This document shows positions 26,152 to 33,828 of a DNA stretch of 55,721 nt, one piece after another. Source of the DNA: Phycisphaerales bacterium (GTDB taxonomy: Bacteria; Planctomycetota; Phycisphaerae; Phycisphaerales; UBA1924); assembly GCA_020849615.1 (NCBI GenBank), contig JADLFW010000018.1, positions 1 through 55,721 of the forward strand, given 5' to 3'. Positions within the stretch are counted from its first letter, which is position 1. Every line of letters starts with the position of its first letter. The notes beneath the pieces were generated by a model, which was not told the origin of the DNA, ran no database searches, and was given only the letters and a program-made list of their open reading frames with translations. The position numbers and the translations under genes are program-made.

Positions 26152-28197
26152 CTATTCCTTGAGCTTGAACTGGGCCACGGCCTGACGGAGCACCGCGATC
26201 GTGGATTGAAGGTCCGCCGAGGCCCGGCCGAACTCCTGCACCGACTGCATGGTCTGGTGGGCGTTCGCGGACAGCGAGGTCATGGCCTCGCTGATCTGCT
26301 GGGCGCCCTCGGACTGCGCCTGCATCGATTCGTTGACCTGCTTGAAGCTCTCCGTGCTGCGATTGACGCGATCGATGATCTCGCCGAGCTGCAGCCCGGC
26401 GGAGACGACATCGCGCACGCCGCGCCGCACCTGGTCGGAGAAGCGGTCCATCTCCATCACCCCGGAAGAGACCGACGCCTGCATCTGCTGCACCATCTGC
26501 TCGATGTCGAGCGTGGCCGAGGCCGTCTGGTCCGCGAGGCGGCGGATTTCACGGGCGATGACGAGGAAGCCCGCGCCGAACTCGCCCGCCTTCTCCGCCT
26601 CGATGGCGGCGTTGATCGAGAGGATGTTGGTCTGGTCGGCCACCTTGGTGATCGTGGTGATGACGGTGGTGATCTTCTGCGAGCGCTCGTTGATCGTCCC
26701 GAGTTTCTCGGCGATGGAAGCGGTGGCCCGGTCCAGCTCCTGCATCACCGACTCCATCCCCTGCAGGCCCGCGCGTCCGGCGCCGGCGAGCTGGGCGGTC
26801 TCCGCGGCATTCTCGCTCACCGCTTCCATGGTCCGGACCAGGTCCTTGCCGGTCGCGGAGATCTCCTTCACCGCGGCGGCGATCTGGCTGGATGCTGCGC
26901 CGAAGGTCGATGCCGAGGCTTCCTGCTGCTTGCTCGTGGCGCCGATTTCCGTGGCGGTCGAGTTCAGGCGGATGCTCACCTGCTTCACGCTGCCGATCAG
27001 TGAGTTGAGGTTGCCGTCCATGGTGCTCATGGATCGGATGAGCTGGCCGGCCTCATCGCGGCTCGAGACCGCGGCCACCGGCCGCGTCAGGTCGCCCCGC
27101 GCGATGCGGTCGGCGGTCTCGGCGGCTGCTCGTACGCGCAGGCTCACCGACCGCGTCACGAAGAACATCAGCCCGCCGACCACCACCAGGCCGATGCTCC
27201 CCAAGATGACATTGCGCTTCATTGCGGCGTTCGCGAGCCGCAGCACATCGGCCCTGGTGCGGCGGACCACGATGTTCCAGGCGCCGGCCTCCGTGGTCGA
27301 GGTGGCGTAGAGGCACGGCTCCTTGAGCACCGGATCCACCGCCTCGAACACCCGGCCCGCCGACATGTTCGATCGCCACTGCTCCGCGAGCGCGCCGTAC
27401 GGTGTCTTCGCGACTTCCTGCATGACCAGCCGCTCGGCGTCGCCCCCTGCCTTTTCACCCAGTGTGGTGGCGATGAACCGATCGGTGCCGCTGAAGATGA
27501 ACACATCCGCGCCGAGCCTGGACTTGATGTTGTCGGCCACCCCGGCGATCGTGGCGAGGTCGCGGTCCACACCCGCGTTCCCGGCGAACTTTCCTTCGAT
27601 CACGATCGGGTGCGCGTGCGTGACCACCATCACGCCGTTGCGCACCATCGGTTCGGTGATGTATGCCGCGGGCCTGCCGGCGCGTGCGAATGCGTTCTTC
27701 GGCCCCTGGTAGGATTCCATCGTCTCCATCCCCGTCCTCTGATGCAGGACCGCCGCCCCGGCGCTCTTGACCCAGTAGGGGACAAACCTCCCCGCCGAGT
27801 CCATCGAGTCGCGCGGCAGTTCGGCGCTCTTGAGCGCAGCCGCGTCCTGCCCGTCGGCGTCGGGCTCATAGACCACGTAAGCCCCGACGATGCCGGGTGT
27901 GTCCGAGGCCACGGACCTGGCGAAATCGGTGCTGTCCTTGCGAGCTCCGAACAGGCCGTGGGACTGCGCCATCGCCATGGTGGTGGCGAGCATGTTCCAG
28001 CGTTCGTTACGCCCGTTCAGTTGGGCCGCCGCGTCGCGAGCGCTCAGGCTCAGCAGCGACTCTTCGACGTTGCGCAGGTCCCGGTAGCCGTCGATGGCGC
28101 TCATCGTCACGATCGCGGCGATCACCAGCACCGTGGGCACTACGCCGAAGAGCAGCATGCGGCCCGAGAGCGTGTTCAGGAAGGAGGATGTGCTCAT
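26152..28197 (-). CDS. Methyl-accepting chemoreceptor with dCache-like periplasmic domain (WspA-like)
   Basis: 681 residues. TM1 (about 13-33), a large periplasmic region (about 35-330) that reads as a dCache-type sensor (PYWVKSAG, YITEPMVRNGVMVVTHAHPI, AGVDRDLATIA, DVFIFSGTDRF), TM2 (about 332-352, ILGSIGLVVVGGLMFF), a HAMP domain (RVRAAAETADRIARGDLTRP), then the cytoplasmic coiled coil with the signalling tip EFGAGFLVIAREIRRLADQT that binds CheA and CheW. dCache domains bind small molecules such as amino acids; Pseudomonas WspA instead has a 4-helix-bundle-type sensor and responds to surface contact, so the stimulus here may differ. It is the first gene of the seven-gene Wsp-like operon, 2 nt before its CheW. 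The ribosome site is weak (AAAGG, spaced 12). Confidence 0.93.
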   Translation of the reverse strand: MSTSSFLNTLSGRMLLFGVVPTVLVIAAIVTMSAIDGYRDLRNVEESLLSLSARDAAAQLNGRNERWNMLATTMAMAQSHGLFGARKDSTDFARSVASDTPGIVGAYVVYEPDADGQDAAALKSAELPRDSMDSAGRFVPYWVKSAGAAVLHQRTGMETMESYQGPKNAFARAGRPAAYITEPMVRNGVMVVTHAHPIVIEGKFAGNAGVDRDLATIAGVADNIKSRLGADVFIFSGTDRFIATTLGEKAGGDAERLVMQEVAKTPYGALAEQWRSNMSAGRVFEAVDPVLKEPCLYATSTTEAGAWNIVVRRTRADVLRLANAAMKRNVILGSIGLVVVGGLMFFVTRSVSLRVRAAAETADRIARGDLTRPVAAVSSRDEAGQLIRSMSTMDGNLNSLIGSVKQVSIRLNSTATEIGATSKQQEASASTFGAASSQIAAAVKEISATGKDLVRTMEAVSENAAETAQLAGAGRAGLQGMESVMQELDRATASIAEKLGTINERSQKITTVITTITKVADQTNILSINAAIEAEKAGEFGAGFLVIAREIRRLADQTASATLDIEQMVQQMQASVSSGVMEMDRFSDQVRRGVRDVVSAGLQLGEIIDRVNRSTESFKQVNESMQAQSEGAQQISEAMTSLSANAHQTMQSVQEFGRASADLQSTIAVLRQAVAQFKLKE

Positions 28198-28660
28198 GAA
28201 TCAGGTTCGCCTTTCTGTAGCCAATCCGAACGAGACGGGCCGCGCTCGGCTTCCGCGGGGGTCGGGCCCGACGACTTGAACGCCGGGCCCGGCACGAACC
28301 GAAGGTCGGCTGGATCATTCATCGAGCCGGGCGCGTCTGGTCAGTTTACGGCTCACGGGCAGAATCCGCGGCCCGGCCGGATCGGCTCCGTCGCGTCGCG
28401 GCCTTGGTGCCGCTGCGCGGCGAACGCTCACTGAGGGCACACAGCGATGGGCTGTGCACGCGCGGAATCCGACCGGATTCGTGCGACCCGCTGCAGCATT
28501 CTCAACCGCGGGAATTCAACGAACGGACGGCGGCAATGTGTCACAAGCCGTTGGATGACAACAGGTTATGGCGAGACGACTTGCAGGTGATCAACGCCGA
28601 AGCTCACGGGGTGGTGATCGCATCCAGAGTCGGAGCATTGCGATGGGGGCGCTTGTTGTG
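28198..28660. other. Intergenic region upstream of the Wsp-like operon
   Basis: About 460 nt between two minus-strand genes, with no credible coding frame; it must hold the promoter of the chemosensory operon. Two small adjacent hairpins are visible: CACAGC-GATGG-GCTGTG at 28440-28456, and GAATCC-GACC-GGATTC at 28465-28480, which can be extended by GCAC/GTGC around a 5-nt bulge. They might be regulatory sites, but chance is possible at this base composition. The AT content is somewhat higher around 28500-28570 than in the genes. Confidence 0.35.
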
Positions 28661-29611
28661 TCAACGCTCGGCAGGCTGGTGTTCGCGTGAGAACTCCAGC
28701 ACGGTCAGGGACCGCTCTTTCAACCGGGCGAGCTCCTTGTGACGCTCCTCGGTCGTCGCCTTCTTCCACCAGGCTTCGGGCCGGGGCGAACCGTAGCGGG
28801 AGATCTGCATCGCGGCCCGGTACGCCGCCATTTGCTTCGCTGTAACTTCCCCCTCGTCGCCGGGAAGCTCCGGGATGATCCACTCAAGCACGCCGGGCGG
28901 GGCTCGCAGCAGCGCGGCGGCCGCCTTCGGGTCCGCAGATTCCAGCAGCGCCGCGGTGCACGGCCCGGTCCCCAGCGCGGCGAGCGCGGGGTAAAGGCGA
29001 GAGCGTTCCGCGGGTGTCAGGTCCGGACGCTCCAGAAGGCCGATCATCGCCCGGTCGGCCTTGCGGATCTCAAGACGCCAGACCGTCTGGGCCGCCCGCC
29101 GCGCTTCGGGCTTCGGCGACGCTTGATCTTCGAGCACGGGGCGGAGTTCCGTCTCGTACAGGTCGTCGCAGTACTGTGCATACGCGGCCCGGAGATGAGC
29201 GGCGAACACCGCCGGGTTGCTGACCTCGCCGGGGCCCATGCTGTCCACCAGCTTGCCGTCGGGGGTGAGCACGGCGCAGTAGAGGCCGTGCTCGGTCGGC
29301 AGGCCCAGCGAACGCGCCGCCTCGACGACGTTGCTGCTCCGGCTCACGCGCACGGGCACGTAGTGCCCCTTGATGTAGTCCACCACGCCGGGGTCGCGGA
29401 AGCACTCTTCCTGTGCATCCTCCAAGTCGTCATTGTCCGCATCGCGCCCGCCGCTGACCCAGAAGAGCAGCGGCAGCGACCGCTCCTTGGCGAGCGACAC
29501 CGAGCCCCGCGTGTCCCCGCTCCATTGCACCGGGTTCTGCCCGCGGGCCGCCGTGCCGATCGACGCCACCAGCAGGGCCAGGAAGAGGACCCGCGTACAT
29601 GCTCTGTGCAT
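28661..29611 (-). CDS. Exported thioredoxin-fold protein without CXXC
   Basis: 316 residues from ATG 29611, preceded by GGAGGTG; the longer frame adds 96 residues of shadow sequence. A signal peptide (TRVLFLALLVASIGTAARGQ) is followed by a thioredoxin-like domain (about 30-140): KERSLPLLFWVSGGR, VVDYIKGHYVPVRVSRSSN, ARSLGLPTEHGLYCAVLTPDGKL. The usual CxxC is absent (WVSGGRDADN at that place), so it is not a redox enzyme of the classical type. The C-terminal half (about 150-316) is helical and charged and has no known domain. It is divergent from the POT transporter, with about 200 nt between them. The function is unknown. Confidence 0.75.
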   Translation of the reverse strand: MHRACTRVLFLALLVASIGTAARGQNPVQWSGDTRGSVSLAKERSLPLLFWVSGGRDADNDDLEDAQEECFRDPGVVDYIKGHYVPVRVSRSSNVVEAARSLGLPTEHGLYCAVLTPDGKLVDSMGPGEVSNPAVFAAHLRAAYAQYCDDLYETELRPVLEDQASPKPEARRAAQTVWRLEIRKADRAMIGLLERPDLTPAERSRLYPALAALGTGPCTAALLESADPKAAAALLRAPPGVLEWIIPELPGDEGEVTAKQMAAYRAAMQISRYGSPRPEAWWKKATTEERHKELARLKERSLTVLEFSREHQPAER

Positions 29612-29800
29612 CTGCCACCTCCCTGTTGAGAGCAACGGCCGTCCGCCGGAAGCGGACGCAACACGGTCAGAATACTCATTCGCGCGGTGGAACGAGGCGT
29701 GCCGCGACTCCCCGCCCGCCCATTGGGGCTGAAGTTCCCTTCGCGCCCCGATGGGGATGGTGGACAGGGGCCGCCGGATACGGGACCGCCCACCATCGGA

Positions 29801-29806
29801 TACAGT
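29801..29806 (+). promoter_or_regulatory. Putative -10 box for a leaderless POT transporter transcript
   Basis: TACAGT ends 7 nt before ATG 29814 and no Shine-Dalgarno lies between, as for several other genes in the window. Confidence 0.3.
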
Positions 29807-29813
29807 CGTGGCC

Positions 29814-31364
29814 ATGCCAGACAGCGCGCCGGCCGCAACAACCTCCCCGCCGCCCCGCAAGCAGCGCTTCGCGAGTTCCTTCTGGGCGCTCAATGCCATC
29901 GAGATGTGGGAACGCCTCGCGTATTACAACCTGCGGGTCATGGCCCCCATCTACATCATGCAGGCCGACGATCCGGGCGGGCTGCACCTCACCGCCGCCC
30001 ACAAGGGCACGATCTACGCCTGGTGGGCCATCTTCCAGAGCCTGCTGCCCATCGTGACGGGTGGATTCGCCGACCGGTACGGGTACAAGCGGGTGCTGGG
30101 CCTGTCGATCTTCACCATGATGATCGGCTACCTCATGATCGCGTTCGCGCGCGACATCCCCGGCGTCAGCAACTACTGGGCTCTGTTCACCGCGATCATG
30201 GTCCTCGCGACCGGCACCGCCTTCTTCAAGCCCAGCATCCAGGGCTCGCTCGCGCAGAACCTCACCAAGGAGAACTCCTCCGTCGGCTGGGGAATCTTCT
30301 ACTGGGTCGTCAACGTCGGCGCGTTCGTCGGCCACTATCTGCCGGGCCTGCTGCTCACCCAGGACCACTCCCGCGACAGCTGGCGCAACCTCTTCATCGC
30401 GTCCGCCGCCTTCACCGCCCTCAACCTCCTCATGCTCTTCACGTTCAAGGATGTCCCCAGCGGCGCCGACAAGCGCGATTCGGTCTTCACCGTCCTGAAG
30501 CGAACCGTCGTCAATATCGCCGAGCCCCGCCTCGTCGCCTGGCTGGCGATCATGTCCGGTTTCTGGCTGATGATGTACCAGCTCTGGGACCTGCAGCCCA
30601 ACTTCATCCGCGACTGGGTCGACAGCAGCTCGCTGGTCGAGTTCTTCCGAAGCGTCCTCCCCAGCTCCTTCTTCAACGCCGTCACCGAGCAGACGCCGCG
30701 CGGCCTGCAGGTGCCGCAGCAGGTTCTTCTGTCGCTGAACTCCTTCTGCATCATCATCGGCGTCGTCGGCATGGCGTGGCTCACCCGCGGCATACGCACG
30801 CTCACCGCCATGACCTTCGGCATGGTGCTGGCCACCATCGGCATCCTGGTGGCGGGCTGGACCATGAATGTGTGGTTCCTGCTCCTGGGCATTCTCTGCT
30901 TCTCCCTCGGCGAGATGACCACCGGGCCCAAGAAGAGCGAGTATCTCGCGCTCATCGCGCCGCCCGGCAAGAAAGGCCTCTACCTCGGCTACGTCAACAT
31001 CCCCGTCGGTGTCGGCGTTTTCATCGGCTCCAAGATCGCGGGCTTTGTCTACGGCAACTACGGCGAGAAGGCGGTCCTGGCCCAGAAGTACCTCTTCCAG
31101 CACACCGACTTGGGCCGGGGTCGAGACTGGAACGGCGACACCGCTGCGCTCGGCGAAGTGCTGGGAGTACCGCGGACCGAGGCGTTCAGCACCCTGATGC
31201 AGACCCTCGGCATCGATCCCCAGACGGCGACCCGGCTGCTCTGGGATACCTACACCCCCCAGTACGCGGTGTGGATCCCGTTCGCCGTCGTCGGCGTCGT
31301 CTCCACGATCGCGCTGTGGGCGTTTGGACGCATGGCCCGGCGCTGGAATGACATGAACGCCTGA
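29814..31364 (+). CDS. POT/PTR family proton-dependent oligopeptide transporter
   Basis: A 516-residue MFS-fold membrane protein. ATG 29814 is preferred to an earlier in-frame start because it is followed by a short hydrophilic tail and then the first helix. Signature features: SFWALNAIEMWERLAYYNLR (the ExxER-like proton-coupling motif reads EMWERLAYY), GGFADRYGYKRVLG (MFS loop 2-3 motif), FFKPSIQGSLAQNLT (PTR2 motif) and WGIFYWVVNVGAFVG. Twelve or more helices are expected. POT proteins take up di- and tripeptides with protons. There is an extended loop of about 65 residues near 430-490. It is monocistronic, with a terminator-like hairpin 18 nt after the stop. Confidence 0.92.
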   Translation: MPDSAPAATTSPPPRKQRFASSFWALNAIEMWERLAYYNLRVMAPIYIMQADDPGGLHLTAAHKGTIYAWWAIFQSLLPIVTGGFADRYGYKRVLGLSIFTMMIGYLMIAFARDIPGVSNYWALFTAIMVLATGTAFFKPSIQGSLAQNLTKENSSVGWGIFYWVVNVGAFVGHYLPGLLLTQDHSRDSWRNLFIASAAFTALNLLMLFTFKDVPSGADKRDSVFTVLKRTVVNIAEPRLVAWLAIMSGFWLMMYQLWDLQPNFIRDWVDSSSLVEFFRSVLPSSFFNAVTEQTPRGLQVPQQVLLSLNSFCIIIGVVGMAWLTRGIRTLTAMTFGMVLATIGILVAGWTMNVWFLLLGILCFSLGEMTTGPKKSEYLALIAPPGKKGLYLGYVNIPVGVGVFIGSKIAGFVYGNYGEKAVLAQKYLFQHTDLGRGRDWNGDTAALGEVLGVPRTEAFSTLMQTLGIDPQTATRLLWDTYTPQYAVWIPFAVVGVVSTIALWAFGRMARRWNDMNA

Positions 31365-31381
31365 TTCAGGCGGCCCGCCCG

Positions 31382-31416
31382 CCCGAGATCGGCGCCAGCG
31401 CAATCGCCGGCTCGGG
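31382..31416 (+). terminator. Terminator-like hairpin after the POT transporter gene
   Basis: CCCGAG-AT-CGGCG, a 10-nt loop, then CGCCG-G-CTCGGG forms an interrupted 11-bp stem starting 18 nt after the stop, followed by GCTGATTTC, a weak T-run. Confidence 0.45.
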
Positions 31417-31547
31417 GCTGATTTCCTGATCTGCGCTGGAGAGGCGATTCTGCGCGACGACACGGTCCGCACCGGCCCCTCCGCGTATCCTCTGGTCGGG
31501 CGACACCGGCCCGGCCGGATCAACCAACTTCTGGGAGGGGCTCAACC

Positions 31548-32480
31548 ATGCGACTGCTCGTACCCGCGTTGTGCGTTCTTGTCGGGCTCGGCCACACGCG
31601 CGCCTTGGCGCAGACAACCCCGATCGACCTCGCCTCGCTGCCGGCGGAGATCAAGACGCTGCCGTGGCGGGACATCGATGTCTCCTCGCTGAGCCCGCTC
31701 GAGCGGTGCCGCTCGCTGTTTCTCATGAGCGAAGTGCTCGACGAACTGCGGGCGCAGTCAACGGCCGAGGCCGAGCTGCTGAGCGACTACATCGACTCCA
31801 ACAACCTTGGCGCCGAGTTCGCGAGCCAGCCGCCCATCGCGGATGCGGCGCCGCTGACCATGGCCAACGGCCTGCAGGTCGCGGCGGCGCTGCTGCGCGG
31901 GCCGATGGCGAAGTCTTCCTATGCAACGCAGTGGGGGGATGCCACCACCGGCACGCTGGCCGCCTACGAACAGCTCTACCAGTCGTCGTGCCAGTGGAAG
32001 TGGAGCGCGATGACCGACAGCCGGCTCCGCGTGCGGAGCATGATGCGGTATCTGCAGGCAACAGGGAAGCTCGACGCCTACGTGGCGTGGGTGCCCGGCG
32101 CGGTCGAGAAGCGCACGCGCGAGCAGGAGGCCGAGGCGGCACAGCGTCATACCACGGAGGTCGCCCAGCAGCAGCAGCAACGCGAGAAGCGGTTGCAGCA
32201 GGAGCAGGCGCAGCTCCAGCACGACAAGCAGCTTCAGGAGCAGCGCGACGCATCGGTGCAGGTGCAGCAATCCCTGTGCGCCGCCCAGCAGAGCCAGAAC
32301 CAGGTGCAATCATCCGGACAAACCAATGTCGTGGATGGGGCCTACCCGAACTGGTACTACGGCGGCGCAGCGGCCGTCGCGGCCGGGAACTGGTACCGCA
32401 ACGCGGCGTACCAGGGGGCCGCTCAAGCCCGGACGGACGCTCGCGTGGCGTCTTGGCACGGGCGCGGTGGCCGTCGCTGA
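31548..32480 (+). CDS. Exported Gln-rich coiled-coil protein of unknown function
   Basis: 310 residues. ATG 31548 follows GGAGGGG and opens a signal peptide cleaved near RALAQT. Residues about 25-185 are helical with two Cys (RCRSLF and SSCQWK). Residues about 185-255 are a continuous charged, Gln-rich coiled coil (EKRTREQEAEAAQRHTTEVA, EKRLQQEQAQLQHDKQLQEQ). The end (about 268-310) is Gly/Ala/Tyr-rich: YPNWYYGGAAAVAAGNWYRN and a basic GRGGRR tail. I recognise no family. It lies between the POT gene and the convergent HAF-repeat protein and appears to be a single-gene unit. Confidence 0.75.
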   Translation: MRLLVPALCVLVGLGHTRALAQTTPIDLASLPAEIKTLPWRDIDVSSLSPLERCRSLFLMSEVLDELRAQSTAEAELLSDYIDSNNLGAEFASQPPIADAAPLTMANGLQVAAALLRGPMAKSSYATQWGDATTGTLAAYEQLYQSSCQWKWSAMTDSRLRVRSMMRYLQATGKLDAYVAWVPGAVEKRTREQEAEAAQRHTTEVAQQQQQREKRLQQEQAQLQHDKQLQEQRDASVQVQQSLCAAQQSQNQVQSSGQTNVVDGAYPNWYYGGAAAVAAGNWYRNAAYQGAAQARTDARVASWHGRGGRR

Positions 32481-32540
32481 TCGAGCTCGGTCGATCGACC
32501 ACCCCGATGGGCGTGCGGGCCGGCCCGGCGCCGGCGTAGC

Positions 32541-33725
32541 TCAGCAGCCCGCATCGAAGAAGTTCAGGAACTCCAGGTAGTCCGCGAAGTCCACCAGCCC
32601 GTCCTTGTTGATGTCGGCCGTGCACGCTTTGGCCGGCACCTCGACCTTCCAGCACGCGGAAGCGCCGGTCGGGTCCACTCCAAACCCGACGATGACGGTG
32701 CCGTCGCCGGAAATGTCGGTGGCGGATGTCAAGGTCCAGCCCGTCAGGTTCAGCCCATGCTCGATCTCGAGCACCTGCTTGAGGTCACGCGGGCCGTTGA
32801 CGGGGTCCCAGATCATCGCGATCGACGATTCGGATGTGGCGTCATAGGTGTAGTGATCGAAGCCCACGATGACGTTGCCATCATCGCTGGAGGCCCAGGC
32901 CGCGCCGACAGGCGGGCCGCCCGGCACATTGCCCAGTTCGAGGATGTTCCCGCCCGAGTCCCATCGGATCGGGATGGTGCTGCCGTCGATATGGACGTAG
33001 TTCCCGACGATGTACGCGCCGTCCGGGGTCATGCCCCACGGGGAGTACCAGCCCTCAAAGGCGGGCGGCGCTGGCAGGTCGACCATGCCGGTGGCCTGGG
33101 TCCAGATGAATCCGCGAAACTCGACGCCGGTCAGGCCCGACCATCCGACGATCACCGATCCGTCGGTGGTCATGGCGACGGCGTCGCTGTACGTGTAGTG
33201 CGGACGCAGATAGCCAAGACCGGCGAAGCCGCCGCCCGGCGTCCACCGGAAGGCCTGGCCGGAGAAGTGGGGCTCCCAGTTGCCGACGCCGGCGACGACC
33301 TGACCATCATCGGAAACGGCCTCTGGCCAGCAGGCCAGCGGCCCTCCCGGCATGTCCCCGATCTCAACGAGCCCGCTCGCCGCGGACCAGAGGAACGCGG
33401 GTGAGCCGCCGGGCGGGTACGCCTGGCCGGCGACATACCGGCCATTGGCGGAGATCGCGAAGCTTTCGCCGGCCTGATTGGGCGTGCACGGAGCGGCGAG
33501 AGCGACTGCGCCATCAAGCTCCGTCCAGCGCATGGCCCGGTAGATGCCGCCCTGAGCTCCCGACAGGCTAACGGCCTTGCCATCGTGCGAACAGAACACC
33601 GAAAGCCCTCCCTGGGCGCCCCCGAGGTCGATGGGCTGAAACGTGGCCTGCGCCAGAGTCGAAGTCGCGGCGCCGGCGAGACTTAAAACGGCGAGGGCGG
33701 CGCGGACGGTGGTCGAGAGCGGCAT
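32541..33725 (-). CDS. Secreted HAF-repeat protein with C-terminal GC-type dockerin loop
   Basis: 394 residues. ATG 33725 is preceded by AGGAGG at 8 nt. A signal peptide ends near TSTLAQA. The body is a series of about seven repeats resembling the HAF extracellular repeat: ISANGRYVAGQAY, VSDDGQVVAGVGN, MTTDGSVIVGWSG, MTPDGAYIVGNYV, SSDDGNVIVGFDH and ISGDGTVIVGFGV, each followed by RW/FxW strands, suggesting a beta-propeller. The C-terminus has a single dockerin/EF-hand loop, CTADINKDGLVDFADYLEFL, ending FFDAGC; the other GC-type proteins here have two loops. The Cys before the loop and the terminal Cys could pair. The extracellular function is unknown. Confidence 0.87.
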   Translation of the reverse strand: MPLSTTVRAALAVLSLAGAATSTLAQATFQPIDLGGAQGGLSVFCSHDGKAVSLSGAQGGIYRAMRWTELDGAVALAAPCTPNQAGESFAISANGRYVAGQAYPPGGSPAFLWSAASGLVEIGDMPGGPLACWPEAVSDDGQVVAGVGNWEPHFSGQAFRWTPGGGFAGLGYLRPHYTYSDAVAMTTDGSVIVGWSGLTGVEFRGFIWTQATGMVDLPAPPAFEGWYSPWGMTPDGAYIVGNYVHIDGSTIPIRWDSGGNILELGNVPGGPPVGAAWASSDDGNVIVGFDHYTYDATSESSIAMIWDPVNGPRDLKQVLEIEHGLNLTGWTLTSATDISGDGTVIVGFGVDPTGASACWKVEVPAKACTADINKDGLVDFADYLEFLNFFDAGC

Positions 33726-33828
33726 GGTCGGATCCTCCTTGAACGGCGCGCTGGCAATGCCGTGCGCCGTTACAGGGAGAAGCGGGGGATCGGCACAGTC
33801 CGGTCAAGGATTATCAACGCCGGGCCGC

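Noticed and set aside
19246..28197. The chemosensory operon as flagellar chemotaxis
   Set aside because: No cheY, cheZ or flagellar genes are nearby, and CheA-REC, CheR-TPR and two CheW in Wsp order point to an alternative-function system.
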